DNA from: Aestuariivita sp049276915
GTDB lineage: Bacteria; Pseudomonadota; Alphaproteobacteria; Rhodobacterales; Rhodobacteraceae
DNA length: 64,000 bases
Direction: 5' to 3'
Assembly (NCBI RefSeq): GCF_049276915.1
Contig: NZ_JBASXK010000031.1
Span: 1 to 64,000, forward strand
Shown here in pieces: positions 48,512-57,308 of the stretch (position 1 is its first letter; every line of letters starts with the position of its first letter). The notes beneath the pieces were generated by a model. The model ran no database searches, had not been told where the DNA came from, and saw only the letters and a list, made by a program, of their open reading frames with translations. Both the position numbers and the translations under genes were made by a program.

Positions 48512-51484
48512 TCAGTCGGGATTACCGCGCGTATAGCTGATTTTCGAGAGATCAGGAGCAGGTCGCCCTCCGGTCATCACAGGCAGGCGCGCACCCTGAG
48601 GTGTCAGGACATGTCGCAGCAAGGCAACCGGGTGCGATCTGAGCGACAGGCGGGTTGAGACATAATCCTCCACCACCTCTTCGCCAAGCCACATCCGGGG
48701 CAGGCAGGCCGCAGGCTCATCAATCCCTTCGCCATCCATATCCCCTGCAAACAAGGGCAGAGGTTTTGCCGATGCAATCGCCTTGGCCTCCCACAAGGCC
48801 TCACGTCGCGACAGATCAAGTGCGGCAAACACATCCGCCTCGGCCAGACGCTCCAGCACTTTCGCGCCCAGACCCGCACGCCGCCACACATCCTGCACCG
48901 TCCGATAGCCATTGCCACGCGCTCCGGTGAGCCAGGTGGCCTCCTCTTCGGACAGCCCCTTGATCTGACGCAGCCCCAGGCGCAACGCCAGCCCTCCCTG
49001 CCCGTCCGGCTCCATCACATTATCCCAAAAGCTGGCATTGATGCAGATCGCAAGCACCTTGACCCCATGTTCGCGCGCGTCCCGCACGATCTGCGCAGGG
49101 GCATAAAACCCCATGGGCTGAGAATTCAGCAACGCGCAGGCAAAGATGCCAGGATGGTGGCATTTGATCCAGGCGCTCGCATAGACCAGAAGCGCAAAAG
49201 AGGCCGCGTGGCTTTCGGGAAACCCGTAAGAACCAAAGCCTTCGATCTGGGAAAAACAACGCTCGGCAAAATCATCATCATAGCCGTTTTTCTTCATGCC
49301 CTTCAGGAAAAGCGCGCGAAATTCGCTGACACTGCCATGTTTCTTGAACGTCGCCAGTGATCGGCGCAGCCGATCCGCCTGGTCCGGGGTAAAGCCTGCG
49401 CCGACGATGGCGATCTGCATCGCCTGTTCCTGAAAAAGCGGCACACCCAGTGTCTTGCCCAATACCTCGCCCAGTTCATCCGAGGGAAAGCTGACCTGCT
49501 CTTCTCCGTTGCGGCGCCGAATATAGGGATGCACCATATCGCCCTGAATGGGCCCCGGCCGGATGATCGCGACCTCGATCACAAGATCATAGAAATTGCG
49601 CGGGCGCATGCGCGGCAGAAAGTTCATCTGCGCGCGGCTTTCCACCTGAAAAACGCCAATGCTGTCAGCTTCGCAAAGCATATCATAGACCACCGGGTCT
49701 TCGGGCGGCAGCGTGGCCAGCGAATACTGCAACTGGTGATGTTTCTTGAGCAGATCAAAGCTTTTGCGAATACACGACAGCATTCCAAGGCTCAGCACAT
49801 CGACCTTGAGGATACCCAGCGTATCGATATCGTCCTTGTCCCAGCAGATGACGGTGCGGTTTTCCATCGTGGCGTTCTCAATCGGGACAAGTTCGTCCAG
49901 GCGGCCTTCCGTTATCACGAACCCGCCCACATGCTGGGACAGGTGGCGGGGGAATCCGTTTATGTCATGCACCAAAGCCAAGGTCTGGATCAGGCGCGGG
50001 TCGGTTGGATCAAGACCGATCTCGGCCATACGTTCGGCTTCGATCCCCTTGGTCGAGAAGAACCCCCAAAGCTGAGAGGACAGGCCGCTGATCGTATCTT
50101 CGGTCAGGCCCATGGCGCGCCCCACTTCGCGGATCGCGCGTTTGCCGCGGTAATGCACCACCGTCGCGCACAGGCCTGCACGATGACGGCCATAGCGCTC
50201 ATAGATCCACTGGATCACCTCTTCGCGCCGCTCGTGTTCGAAATCCACGTCGATATCAGGCGGTTCATCGCGCGCCTCGCTGACGAACCGCTCAAAGACC
50301 ATCGTGCCGATCTCGGGGCTGACAGAGGTGACGCCAAGACAATAACAGACCACTGAATTGGCCGCCGATCCACGGCCCTGACACAGGATGTTACGGGACC
50401 GCGCAAAGGTCACCACATCGCGCACGGTCAGGAAATATGGCTCATAGGCCAGCTTGCCGATCAGGGCCAACTCATGCTCCAGCAGCTTGATGACCTTGTC
50501 CGTTGCGCCGTTCGGATAGCGCCATTCAAGCCCCTCATAGGCCAATCGGCGCAGGCGCTTGGCAGGTGTCTCACCCTCGGCAACCTCATGGGGATATTCA
50601 TAGCGCAACTCATCCAGGGAAAAGCTCAGGCGCTGACCAAGCTCATGCGCGCGCGCGACCGCATCTTCATGGCCCGCAAAGATGTGACGCATCTCGGCTT
50701 CGGATCGCAGGCGCTGTTCGCCATTGGCAAGGGCCGCGCGCCCCAGATCGTCAACACGGCAGCCCAGGCGGATCGCGCTGAGCACATCGGCCAGACGGCG
50801 GCGGTTTGAGCGGTGCATGCGGGGGGCCGCACTGGCCAGCGTGGGCAGACCCAGTTCTCCCGCCTGTCGGGTCAGTTCCTCAAAGCGCACCCCGTCCCGG
50901 CTATCATACATCGGGGCCAGCCCCAGATGCATACGACCCGCGAAATGGGGAGCAAGCCGGGACAAAAGCGCGCCCCAGCCGCCGCAGTCATGTGACCATC
51001 CCTGATCGCTGGGCCACAGGATAAGCTGCACTGCATCGCAAAACTCGCAGAGATCCTTGAGTGTCAGGTCGCACCCGCCCTTTTCAGCCCTGAGCTTGCC
51101 GCGCGTCAGGATTCGGCAAAGGCTGGCCCAACCCGCACGCGTTTCCGGCAAAACCGTGACAGGCGGCGCATCGGCAAAGGTAAGCCGCGCGGCCGGGATC
51201 AACCGGGGTGTGGCGTAGATCGGAAAACTTGGAGGGGCGGGGATATGCGCGGGGCGCGGCGGACCAATAAGACCATGCATGCGGTCCCAGTCGCGCCGTT
51301 CATCCACAAGACGGGCAATCTCACGCGCCTGGGTATGAGCGCGAACGATGCCTGCGACGCTGTTTTCATCCGCAATGGCAATGGCGCTGAGATCAAGCTC
51401 AACGGCACGCGCCATATACTCCTCGGGGTGGGACGCCCCGGTGAGAAAAGAGAAATTGGAGGTGATGGACAATTCGCAATACAT
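48512..51484 (-). CDS. dnaE2: Error-prone DNA polymerase DnaE2, short C terminus
   Basis: This 990-aa C-family polymerase is of the DnaE2/ImuC type, used for damage-tolerant synthesis. The PHP domain starts with YCELSITSNFSFLTGASHPEEYMARA. The catalytic acidic residues are in PDIDVDFEHERREE (near residue 415), preceded by GRGSAANSVVCYCLG. The protein ends ISYTRGNPD soon after a segment (EEVVEDYVSTRLSLRSHP) that in other DnaE2 proteins leads into the OB-fold domain, so that domain appears to be missing. The usual family length is about 1040-1100 aa. A LexA-box-like sequence is 17 bases upstream of the ATG. imuA and imuB are not adjacent; the gene on the upstream side is an ABC ATPase. Confidence 0.92.
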   Translation of the reverse strand: MYCELSITSNFSFLTGASHPEEYMARAVELDLSAIAIADENSVAGIVRAHTQAREIARLVDERRDWDRMHGLIGPPRPAHIPAPPSFPIYATPRLIPAARLTFADAPPVTVLPETRAGWASLCRILTRGKLRAEKGGCDLTLKDLCEFCDAVQLILWPSDQGWSHDCGGWGALLSRLAPHFAGRMHLGLAPMYDSRDGVRFEELTRQAGELGLPTLASAAPRMHRSNRRRLADVLSAIRLGCRVDDLGRAALANGEQRLRSEAEMRHIFAGHEDAVARAHELGQRLSFSLDELRYEYPHEVAEGETPAKRLRRLAYEGLEWRYPNGATDKVIKLLEHELALIGKLAYEPYFLTVRDVVTFARSRNILCQGRGSAANSVVCYCLGVTSVSPEIGTMVFERFVSEARDEPPDIDVDFEHERREEVIQWIYERYGRHRAGLCATVVHYRGKRAIREVGRAMGLTEDTISGLSSQLWGFFSTKGIEAERMAEIGLDPTDPRLIQTLALVHDINGFPRHLSQHVGGFVITEGRLDELVPIENATMENRTVICWDKDDIDTLGILKVDVLSLGMLSCIRKSFDLLKKHHQLQYSLATLPPEDPVVYDMLCEADSIGVFQVESRAQMNFLPRMRPRNFYDLVIEVAIIRPGPIQGDMVHPYIRRRNGEEQVSFPSDELGEVLGKTLGVPLFQEQAMQIAIVGAGFTPDQADRLRRSLATFKKHGSVSEFRALFLKGMKKNGYDDDFAERCFSQIEGFGSYGFPESHAASFALLVYASAWIKCHHPGIFACALLNSQPMGFYAPAQIVRDAREHGVKVLAICINASFWDNVMEPDGQGGLALRLGLRQIKGLSEEEATWLTGARGNGYRTVQDVWRRAGLGAKVLERLAEADVFAALDLSRREALWEAKAIASAKPLPLFAGDMDGEGIDEPAACLPRMWLGEEVVEDYVSTRLSLRSHPVALLRHVLTPQGARLPVMTGGRPAPDLSKISYTRGNPD

Positions 51485-51500
51485 GGCAGACCACCATTAT

Positions 51501-51515
51501 ATTCACGTTTTGTTC
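51501..51515. promoter_or_regulatory. LexA-like SOS box before dnaE2
   Basis: On the plus strand the sequence is ATTC-N7-GTTC, one mismatch from the alphaproteobacterial LexA site GTTC-N7-GTTC. It lies 17-31 bases upstream of the dnaE2 start, where LexA binding would block transcription. Only the direct sequence match supports it. Confidence 0.5.
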
Positions 51516-51570
51516 TTTTTCGAGTCAGAAGCGCATTTTTCGCGAAATCTTTCCGGTGTCGGGCTGGGGT

Positions 51571-52506
51571 TCAGTCCTGTCGTGACGCGGTCAATGCGAG
51601 GAAGACATCCTGCAGATGCGGCTCTTCACTGCGCAGATCACGGATCGAGATTCCCGAAGCGCGCACGAAATCCAGCACCTGTTCCGCGCTCGTCACCTGA
51701 CGGCGATAGGTCAGCGCCAAAGAGCCATCCACCCGCAATTCGGTTTCGATCCCCTTGGTCCGGGGGGCCTCGATCAACGGGGTTTCGGGATGGACCACAA
51801 GGGTTTTCGCATCCAGCCGCTCCAACAGATTCGCAGTGCTGTCGCGCGCCACAAGATCACCATGGTCGATGATGGCGATTTCGTCACACATCTCCTCAGC
51901 CTCTTCAAGGTAATGGGTCGTCAGAATGATTGTCATCCCATCGCGATTGAGCTGACGGATGTTCTGCCACAACATCTGGCGCAATTCGATATCCACGCCT
52001 GCCGTGGGTTCATCCAGCACCAGGACATGTGGGCGATGTACCAATGCCTTGGCCAGAAGCAGCCTGCGGCGCATGCCCCCGGAAAGCGTGCGGGCATAGG
52101 CATCGGCCTTGTCCTCCAGCCCGACCAGCCGCAGGATATCGTCGCTGTGGCGTTGAGATTTGGGCACGCCGTAAAGCCCTGCCTGCACCTCCAGAGCCCC
52201 ACGCGGCGAAAAGAAAGGATCAAGGTTCAGCTCCTGCGGCATGACACCGATCGACGCGCGCGACTGGCGCGGATTGATGTCCTGATCAAAGCCCCAGATC
52301 TGCACCTTTCCAGCCGTCTTTTTCACCAGCCCTGCCAGAATATTGATCAGCGTGGATTTGCCCGCCCCGTTCGGACCCAGCAATCCAAAAACCGACCCGC
52401 GCGGAATCGCCAGATCCACGCCCTTGAGCGCTGTCTTTTCGGGCTCTCCCTTGGAGCCGCGATAGGTCTTGACCAAACCCTCTATGGAGATCGCATCCTG
52501 TGTCAC
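51571..52506 (-). CDS. ABC transporter ATP-binding protein (orphan)
   Basis: This 311-aa ATPase has Walker A GLLGPNGAGKSTLINIL near residue 40, Q-loop IGVMPQELNLD, signature LSGGMRRRLLLAKAL near residue 142, Walker B VLVLDEPTAGVD and switch His in ILTTHYLEEAEEMCD. The C-terminal part (about 220-311) matches the extended form of ABC-2 type exporter ATPases that move drugs or polysaccharides. No ABC-2 permease gene is next to it: dnaE2 follows on the same strand and the zinc-finger gene is divergent. Its partner must be elsewhere. Confidence 0.9.
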   Translation of the reverse strand: MTQDAISIEGLVKTYRGSKGEPEKTALKGVDLAIPRGSVFGLLGPNGAGKSTLINILAGLVKKTAGKVQIWGFDQDINPRQSRASIGVMPQELNLDPFFSPRGALEVQAGLYGVPKSQRHSDDILRLVGLEDKADAYARTLSGGMRRRLLLAKALVHRPHVLVLDEPTAGVDIELRQMLWQNIRQLNRDGMTIILTTHYLEEAEEMCDEIAIIDHGDLVARDSTANLLERLDAKTLVVHPETPLIEAPRTKGIETELRVDGSLALTYRRQVTSAEQVLDFVRASGISIRDLRSEEPHLQDVFLALTASRQD

Positions 52507-52592
52507 GCAGCCTCTTGCCCCTCTATTCTGCTTGGCTCATAAAGCCCCTACTTCAAGACCCCCAGGCACAGCAACCTGAAGGACCTGCAAGC

Positions 52593-52772
52593 ATGAGTAT
52601 CGAAGCGCCGGAAACCAAGATCGTGGACAGCTTTCGCGTGGCTTGCGACGGTGGTGGAGCTGCGCTGGGTCATCCTCGGGTATGGCTGCAGATTCCGACG
52701 GACACCGGCTGGGTCGAATGCCCCTATTGTGACTGCAAATATGTCAATCGCGCGTTCGAAGGGAAAGTGTAA
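52593..52772 (+). CDS. Small zinc-finger protein (zf-CHCC, NDUFS6-like)
   Basis: This 59-aa protein carries a Cys-His-Cys-Cys pattern: VACDGGGAALGHPRVWL contributes a Cys and His, and VECPYCDCKYV two more Cys. This is the zf-CHCC domain of the mitochondrial complex I accessory subunit NDUFS6, and short homologues of this kind are typical of alphaproteobacteria. ATG 52593 is 86 bases from the divergent ABC ATPase start. Its place before polA does not suggest a specific role, but a respiratory-chain role is the best guess. Confidence 0.85.
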   Translation: MSIEAPETKIVDSFRVACDGGGAALGHPRVWLQIPTDTGWVECPYCDCKYVNRAFEGKV

Positions 52773-52820
52773 AGCTGTTTCCAGGGCGTTCCGGTCAGGC
52801 TGAAACTGCCGGCCGCGACC

Positions 52821-52840
52821 GTATTTTTTGCAAGAAGAAG
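52821..52840 (+). repeat. Dispersed intergenic motif, variant 1, copy 4
   Basis: The motif GTATTT-N3-GCAAGAAGAAG with spacer TTT lies 48 bases past the zinc-finger gene stop and 63 bases before polA. It has the same orientation as copy 1. Confidence 0.7.
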
Positions 52841-52903
52841 CAGGTGGCGTTTCCCCCTTGATGCGTGGCATCTTGCTATCTGCCACATTGGGAGATTAAG
52901 CGC

Positions 52904-55705
52904 ATGAGCTTTGGCAAAGGCTGTCATCTGCATCTGATTGATGGATCTGCATTCATCTTTCGCGCCTATCATGCGCTGCCGCCCCTGACGCGCAAATCCG
53001 ACGATTTGCCCATTGGAGCGGTCAGCGGCTTTTGCAACATGCTGCACCGCTATGTCGAAGGAAACCACGGACCGGACGCCCCGACCCATGTGGCGGTGAT
53101 CTTTGACAAGGGCAGCCATACGTTTCGCAACGAGATGTATGACCTCTATAAAGCCAACCGGGAAGCCATGCCCGAGGATCTGCGCCCGCAGATACCTCTG
53201 ACACGAGCGGCCACCGAAGCCTTCAACATCGCCTGCAAGGAGAAAGAGGGGTTTGAGGCCGACGACATCATTGCCACGCTCGCCTGTCAGGCGCGGGATG
53301 CGGGTGGCGCAGTGACGATCATCAGTTCGGACAAGGATCTGATGCAACTGGTCGGCGATGGCGTCGAAATGCTGGATGCCATGAAGAACCTGCGGATCGA
53401 CCGCGAGGGCGTGTTCGAGAAATTCGGCGTTTATCCCGAACGCGTTGTGGATGTACAGGCCCTGGCGGGCGACAGCGTGGATAACGTACCCGGTGCGCCG
53501 GGGATCGGGATCAAGACAGCCGCTCTTCTGATCAATGAATTCGGAGATCTGGAAACGCTTCTGGATCGCGCCGGTGAAATCAAGCAGCCCAAGCGCCGCG
53601 AGACACTGGTCGAGAACCGCGCGCAGATCGAACTGTCCAAACGTCTGGTGCAACTGGATTGCGATACGCCACTGGATTTCACGCTTGATGATCTTGAGGT
53701 GCGCAAGCCCGATCCCGACATTCTGATGGCCTTCCTGGCCGAGATGGAATTCCGCACGCTGACCAAACGCATCGCGGATCAACTGGGCGTCGAGGCTCCG
53801 GTGATTTCCGATGCCACGGCCGCGCCGTCGCATGACAGCGCGGGGGCACTGGAGGCTCCGGGTTTTGACGCGGCAAACTATGAGTGCGTGCGCGACGGCG
53901 TCACTCTGCAAAGCTGGATCGATCAGATCCGCGCCCGAGGCTGGGTTGCCGTGGATACGGAAACCACCGGCCTGAACGAGATGCTGTGCGATCTGGTCGG
54001 CATCTCGCTTTGTGTCGAAGCAGGTCATGCCTGCTATGTCCCGCTGACGCACAAAGCCGGTCAGTCCGACGATCTTTTCGGCTCGGATGCACTGGCCGAA
54101 GGGCAAATCGCGCTGAACGAGGCGTTGGCCATGCTGAAGCCGGTTCTGGAGGACGACAGTATCCTCAAGATCGGGCAGAACATGAAATACGACGCCAAGG
54201 TCTTTGCCCGTTATGGCATCGATGTCTCGCCGATAGATGATACGATGTTGATGTCCTATGCGCTGCATGGCGGTGAACATGGGCACGGGATGGACACCCT
54301 GAGCGAGCGCTATCTCAACCATACGCCGATCCCGATCAAACCGCTGCTTGGCTCCGGAAAGTCGGCGCGCACATTCGACTATGTCCCGATTGACGAGGCC
54401 GTAGCCTATGCCGCCGAAGATGCGGATATCACCCTGCGGCTCTGGCAGAGTTTCAAACCTCAGCTTCATCGCAAACAGGTCACCACCGTCTATGAAACGC
54501 TGGAACGCCCGATGGTGCCGGTGCTGGCCAGAATGGAGATGGCCGGGATCAAGGTAGATCGCGATACGCTCAGCCGCATGTCCAATGCGTTTGCGCAAAA
54601 GATGGCAGGACTCGAGGCAGAAATTCACCAACTGGCAGGGCAAACATTCAATGTGGGCTCACCCAAACAATTGGGCGAAATCCTGTTTGACAAGATGGAA
54701 CTGGAAGGCGGAAAGCGCGGAAAAACAGGGGCATACGCCACAGGTGCAGATGTTCTCGAGGATCTGGCGACCGAACATGAACTGCCGGCACGCGTGCTTG
54801 ACTGGCGTCAACTCAGCAAGCTGAAATCGACCTATACAGATGCGCTGCAGGACCACATAAACCCGGATACAGGGCGCGTGCACACGTCATATTCCATTGC
54901 CGGGGCATCGACCGGGCGGCTGGCCTCGACCGATCCCAACCTGCAGAACATCCCGATCCGCACCGAAGAAGGCCGCCGCATTCGCGAGGCCTTTGTTGCC
55001 GATGAGGGCAAGGTTCTGGTGGCGCTCGATTACTCGCAGATCGAATTGCGCATCCTGGCCCATATCGCCGATATCCCGGCCTTGAAGCAAGCCTTTGCGG
55101 ACGGGCTCGATATTCACGCGATGACGGCGTCAGAGATGTTCGATGTCCCGCTTGATGAGATGACGCCTGACGTGCGGCGGCGCGCCAAGGCCATCAACTT
55201 CGGAGTGATCTACGGCATCTCGGGATTTGGCCTTGCGCGCAATCTGCGCATCCCGCGCGCCGAGGCCCAGGGGTTCATCGACCGATACTTCGAACGTTTC
55301 CCCGGCATTCGCACTTACATGGATGACACAAAGGCTTTTGCGAAAGAACATGGCTATGTCCAGACGCTCTTCGGGCGCAAGATCCACACACCCGAGATCA
55401 ATGCCACAGGCCCCCGTGCCGGCTTTGCACAGCGCGCCGCGATCAACGCGCCCATCCAGGGAACAGCCGCTGATGTGATCCGGCGCGCCATGGTCCGCAT
55501 GCCCGATGCGATCGCGGACCTTCCGGCCAGAATGCTGTTGCAGGTCCATGACGAGTTGCTCTTTGAAGTTGAAGAACATGCAGCCAGCGACACGATCGCC
55601 CGCGCCAAGAACATCATGGAAAGCGCTGCGGACCCAGTCGTGAAACTTGACGTGCGTCTGGTCGTGGATGCCGGGCAAGGAAAAAACTGGGCTGAAGCGC
55701 ACTGA
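52904..55705 (+). CDS. polA: DNA polymerase I
   Basis: This 933-aa three-domain polymerase repairs DNA and removes RNA primers. An N-terminal 5'-3' exonuclease (about 1-300) carries DGSAFIFRAYHAL, FEADDIIATLA and SSDKDLMQL. The 3'-5' exonuclease (about 330-530) has the DxE pair in VAVDTETTGLNE (Asp351, Glu353) and a later Asp in YAAEDADITL, so proofreading residues are kept. The polymerase domain shows motif A DYSQIELRILAHI (near 708), RRAKAINFGVIYGISGFGLA (near 758) and motif C QVHDELLFEVEE (near 880). ATG 52904 has GGGAG in front. It is convergent with the RNA methyltransferase gene. Confidence 0.96.
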   Translation: MSFGKGCHLHLIDGSAFIFRAYHALPPLTRKSDDLPIGAVSGFCNMLHRYVEGNHGPDAPTHVAVIFDKGSHTFRNEMYDLYKANREAMPEDLRPQIPLTRAATEAFNIACKEKEGFEADDIIATLACQARDAGGAVTIISSDKDLMQLVGDGVEMLDAMKNLRIDREGVFEKFGVYPERVVDVQALAGDSVDNVPGAPGIGIKTAALLINEFGDLETLLDRAGEIKQPKRRETLVENRAQIELSKRLVQLDCDTPLDFTLDDLEVRKPDPDILMAFLAEMEFRTLTKRIADQLGVEAPVISDATAAPSHDSAGALEAPGFDAANYECVRDGVTLQSWIDQIRARGWVAVDTETTGLNEMLCDLVGISLCVEAGHACYVPLTHKAGQSDDLFGSDALAEGQIALNEALAMLKPVLEDDSILKIGQNMKYDAKVFARYGIDVSPIDDTMLMSYALHGGEHGHGMDTLSERYLNHTPIPIKPLLGSGKSARTFDYVPIDEAVAYAAEDADITLRLWQSFKPQLHRKQVTTVYETLERPMVPVLARMEMAGIKVDRDTLSRMSNAFAQKMAGLEAEIHQLAGQTFNVGSPKQLGEILFDKMELEGGKRGKTGAYATGADVLEDLATEHELPARVLDWRQLSKLKSTYTDALQDHINPDTGRVHTSYSIAGASTGRLASTDPNLQNIPIRTEEGRRIREAFVADEGKVLVALDYSQIELRILAHIADIPALKQAFADGLDIHAMTASEMFDVPLDEMTPDVRRRAKAINFGVIYGISGFGLARNLRIPRAEAQGFIDRYFERFPGIRTYMDDTKAFAKEHGYVQTLFGRKIHTPEINATGPRAGFAQRAAINAPIQGTAADVIRRAMVRMPDAIADLPARMLLQVHDELLFEVEEHAASDTIARAKNIMESAADPVVKLDVRLVVDAGQGKNWAEAH

Positions 55706-55713
55706 CTCCCCCG

Positions 55714-55734
55714 CTTCTTTCTGGTCAAAAATAC
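55714..55734 (-). repeat. Dispersed intergenic motif, variant 2, copy 5
   Basis: On the minus strand the sequence is GTATTT-N3-ACCAGAAAGAAG with spacer TTG. It starts 8 bases past the polA stop in the convergent gap to the RNA methyltransferase gene. It matches the copy at 31027-31047. Confidence 0.7.
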
Positions 55735-55784
55735 CCAAAAGCACGGTTGCCCAAAACGCCAAAGGCGGGCATTGGCAGACTGAC

Positions 55785-56897
55785 CTACAAGCGCCCTGTC
55801 TGAAACAACGTAATCTTGAGACCGCCCAGAGGGACGGGAGGCGCGGGTGCCTTGAACGGCAGGCCGGTTGTTCGCGCCAACCCGGTCTCGGAGGTCACAA
55901 GCCCCACGCGCCAGCCGGAAAACCTTGTTTTCAGTACCTTACCCAGTGCCCCGTACAGACCAAACAGAAGCTTCTTGTTTCCGATGCGCGCGCCATAAGG
56001 CGGGTTGACGATAACCAGTCCCGGCGGGCCTACGGGTGGGGTCAGATCGCTGATGGGCTGGTAGCCAAAGCGGCACATATCATCGACACCGGCGCGCGTG
56101 GCATTTGCCGTGCTCATGCGAATGGCACCCTGATCCCGATCAAAGCCATGACAGATCGTATCGCAGGCGCGCGACGTGCCCGAGTGGCGCATCTCAGTCC
56201 AGATTTCCGGGTCAAAGCTGGCCAGATCCTCGAAGGCAAAGCCGCGGCTGCGGCCCGGATAAAGCCCCCGGGCAATCTCGGCCGCCTCGATGACGAATGT
56301 GCCCGAGCCGCACATCGGATCAACAACCGGCTCATCGCCCGTATAGCCGCATTGCCGCAGGAAAAGTGACGCTAGTGTTTCGCGCATCGGCGCTTTGCCC
56401 ACAGCTTCCTTGTGGCCCCGTTTGTGCAGAGACTCTCCGGATGTATCCACGCTGAAGGTGCAGAAGTTATCCTCGATCCGGGCCTTGATCTGGATGGCGG
56501 CGTCTTGTGTGACTTGTGCTGCAAAGCTTTCACTCAGCGCCGTTTCAATGCGCTGCCTGGCAGCACCGGCGTGATAGATCTTGGACCTTTTGCAGGTGAC
56601 CTCGACACGCACCGCACTGCCCGGCCTGAGCACCTCGTCCCAGGCGAACCTTCTTGCGCGTTTATCCAGCTGCGCCAGATGGAAAACCGGGAAGCCGCCA
56701 AAGCGCGCAAGCACACGGCCCGCGCCGCGCAGGACCAGATTGGCGCGCCAGACATCGCGCCAGCCGCCGTGAATCAGAACGCCTCCCGGAGTGGCCTGAG
56801 GATCGCCAAACCCCGCCTCGCGGACTTCCTCAAGCAGCACGCTCTCCAGTCCCGGAGGCGCTGCAAGGAAGATTTCAAATGTGTCAGCTGCAGTCAT
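55785..56897 (-). CDS. THUMP domain class I RNA methyltransferase (RlmL-like)
   Basis: This 370-aa protein combines an N-terminal THUMP RNA-binding domain (about 1-170) with a C-terminal SAM-dependent methyltransferase. The motif I equivalent is VDPMCGSGTFVIEAAEIARG near residue 190 and the N6-adenine/N2-guanine type active site is VIVNPPYGAR near residue 300. It resembles RlmL (23S rRNA m2G2445) without the second RlmK domain. ATG 56897 is preferred to a long open extension to 57041. The exact nucleotide modified cannot be fixed from sequence. Confidence 0.88.
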   Translation of the reverse strand: MTAADTFEIFLAAPPGLESVLLEEVREAGFGDPQATPGGVLIHGGWRDVWRANLVLRGAGRVLARFGGFPVFHLAQLDKRARRFAWDEVLRPGSAVRVEVTCKRSKIYHAGAARQRIETALSESFAAQVTQDAAIQIKARIEDNFCTFSVDTSGESLHKRGHKEAVGKAPMRETLASLFLRQCGYTGDEPVVDPMCGSGTFVIEAAEIARGLYPGRSRGFAFEDLASFDPEIWTEMRHSGTSRACDTICHGFDRDQGAIRMSTANATRAGVDDMCRFGYQPISDLTPPVGPPGLVIVNPPYGARIGNKKLLFGLYGALGKVLKTRFSGWRVGLVTSETGLARTTGLPFKAPAPPVPLGGLKITLFQTGRL

Positions 56898-56947
56898 GAC
56901 GCGGGCATAACCCGAATGAAGGAGGCCTACGACAGTTTTCTGAGCCG

Positions 56948-57175
56948 TCAGTCCTGCCGCGTAATCCGCGCCACGAGACGGCGGGTCAATGGTGCGACGA
57001 CCAACACGGTGGGAAAGGCCACCAACCAACTGAACACCCATGAAAGCATCCAGGCTCCGAAAACCCCGTCAACAGGGCCAAGCGCCTTTATCGTGGCGAT
57101 GCCGGATACTACGCAGGACATCAGACCCGAGAGTATCAGGCCAAAAACAACCGGGGCAAAGCGGGCGGGAATCAT
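56948..57175 (-). CDS. DUF2798 domain-containing small membrane protein
   Basis: This 75-aa protein has two hydrophobic helices (FAPVVFGLILSGLMSCVVSGI and WMLSWVFSWLVAFPTVLVVAPL) separated by a short loop and a C-terminal Arg-rich tail (LTRRLVARITRQD). This is the DUF2798 two-helix pattern. It is probably an inner-membrane protein of unknown role. There is no strong ribosome site before the ATG at 57175. It lies between the RNA methyltransferase and DUF1285 genes on the same strand, with 133 bases upstream. Confidence 0.78.
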   Translation of the reverse strand: MIPARFAPVVFGLILSGLMSCVVSGIATIKALGPVDGVFGAWMLSWVFSWLVAFPTVLVVAPLTRRLVARITRQD

Positions 57176-57308
57176 CGGACATAACTCTGTTCATCTGCTC
57201 GGCCAGACTGTGCATCGACAGGCTGGTACTGGCCAGAGCCAAAGCGCAGACAGCCATTTGCAGGATCGCAGCATACGGATGACGATCTCAAGGACCTGTG
57301 GTCAAGGG

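Noticed and set aside
52724..54643. 639-codon minus-strand open frame opposite polA
   Set aside because: The polA frame carries all expected exonuclease motifs in this interval, and the antisense frame has none.
57069..57257. Minus-strand frame beginning MAVCALALASTSL, upstream of and overlapping the DUF2798 gene
   Set aside because: It overlaps most of a recognisable DUF2798 gene in another frame. The apparent signal-peptide-like start is likely to be chance.
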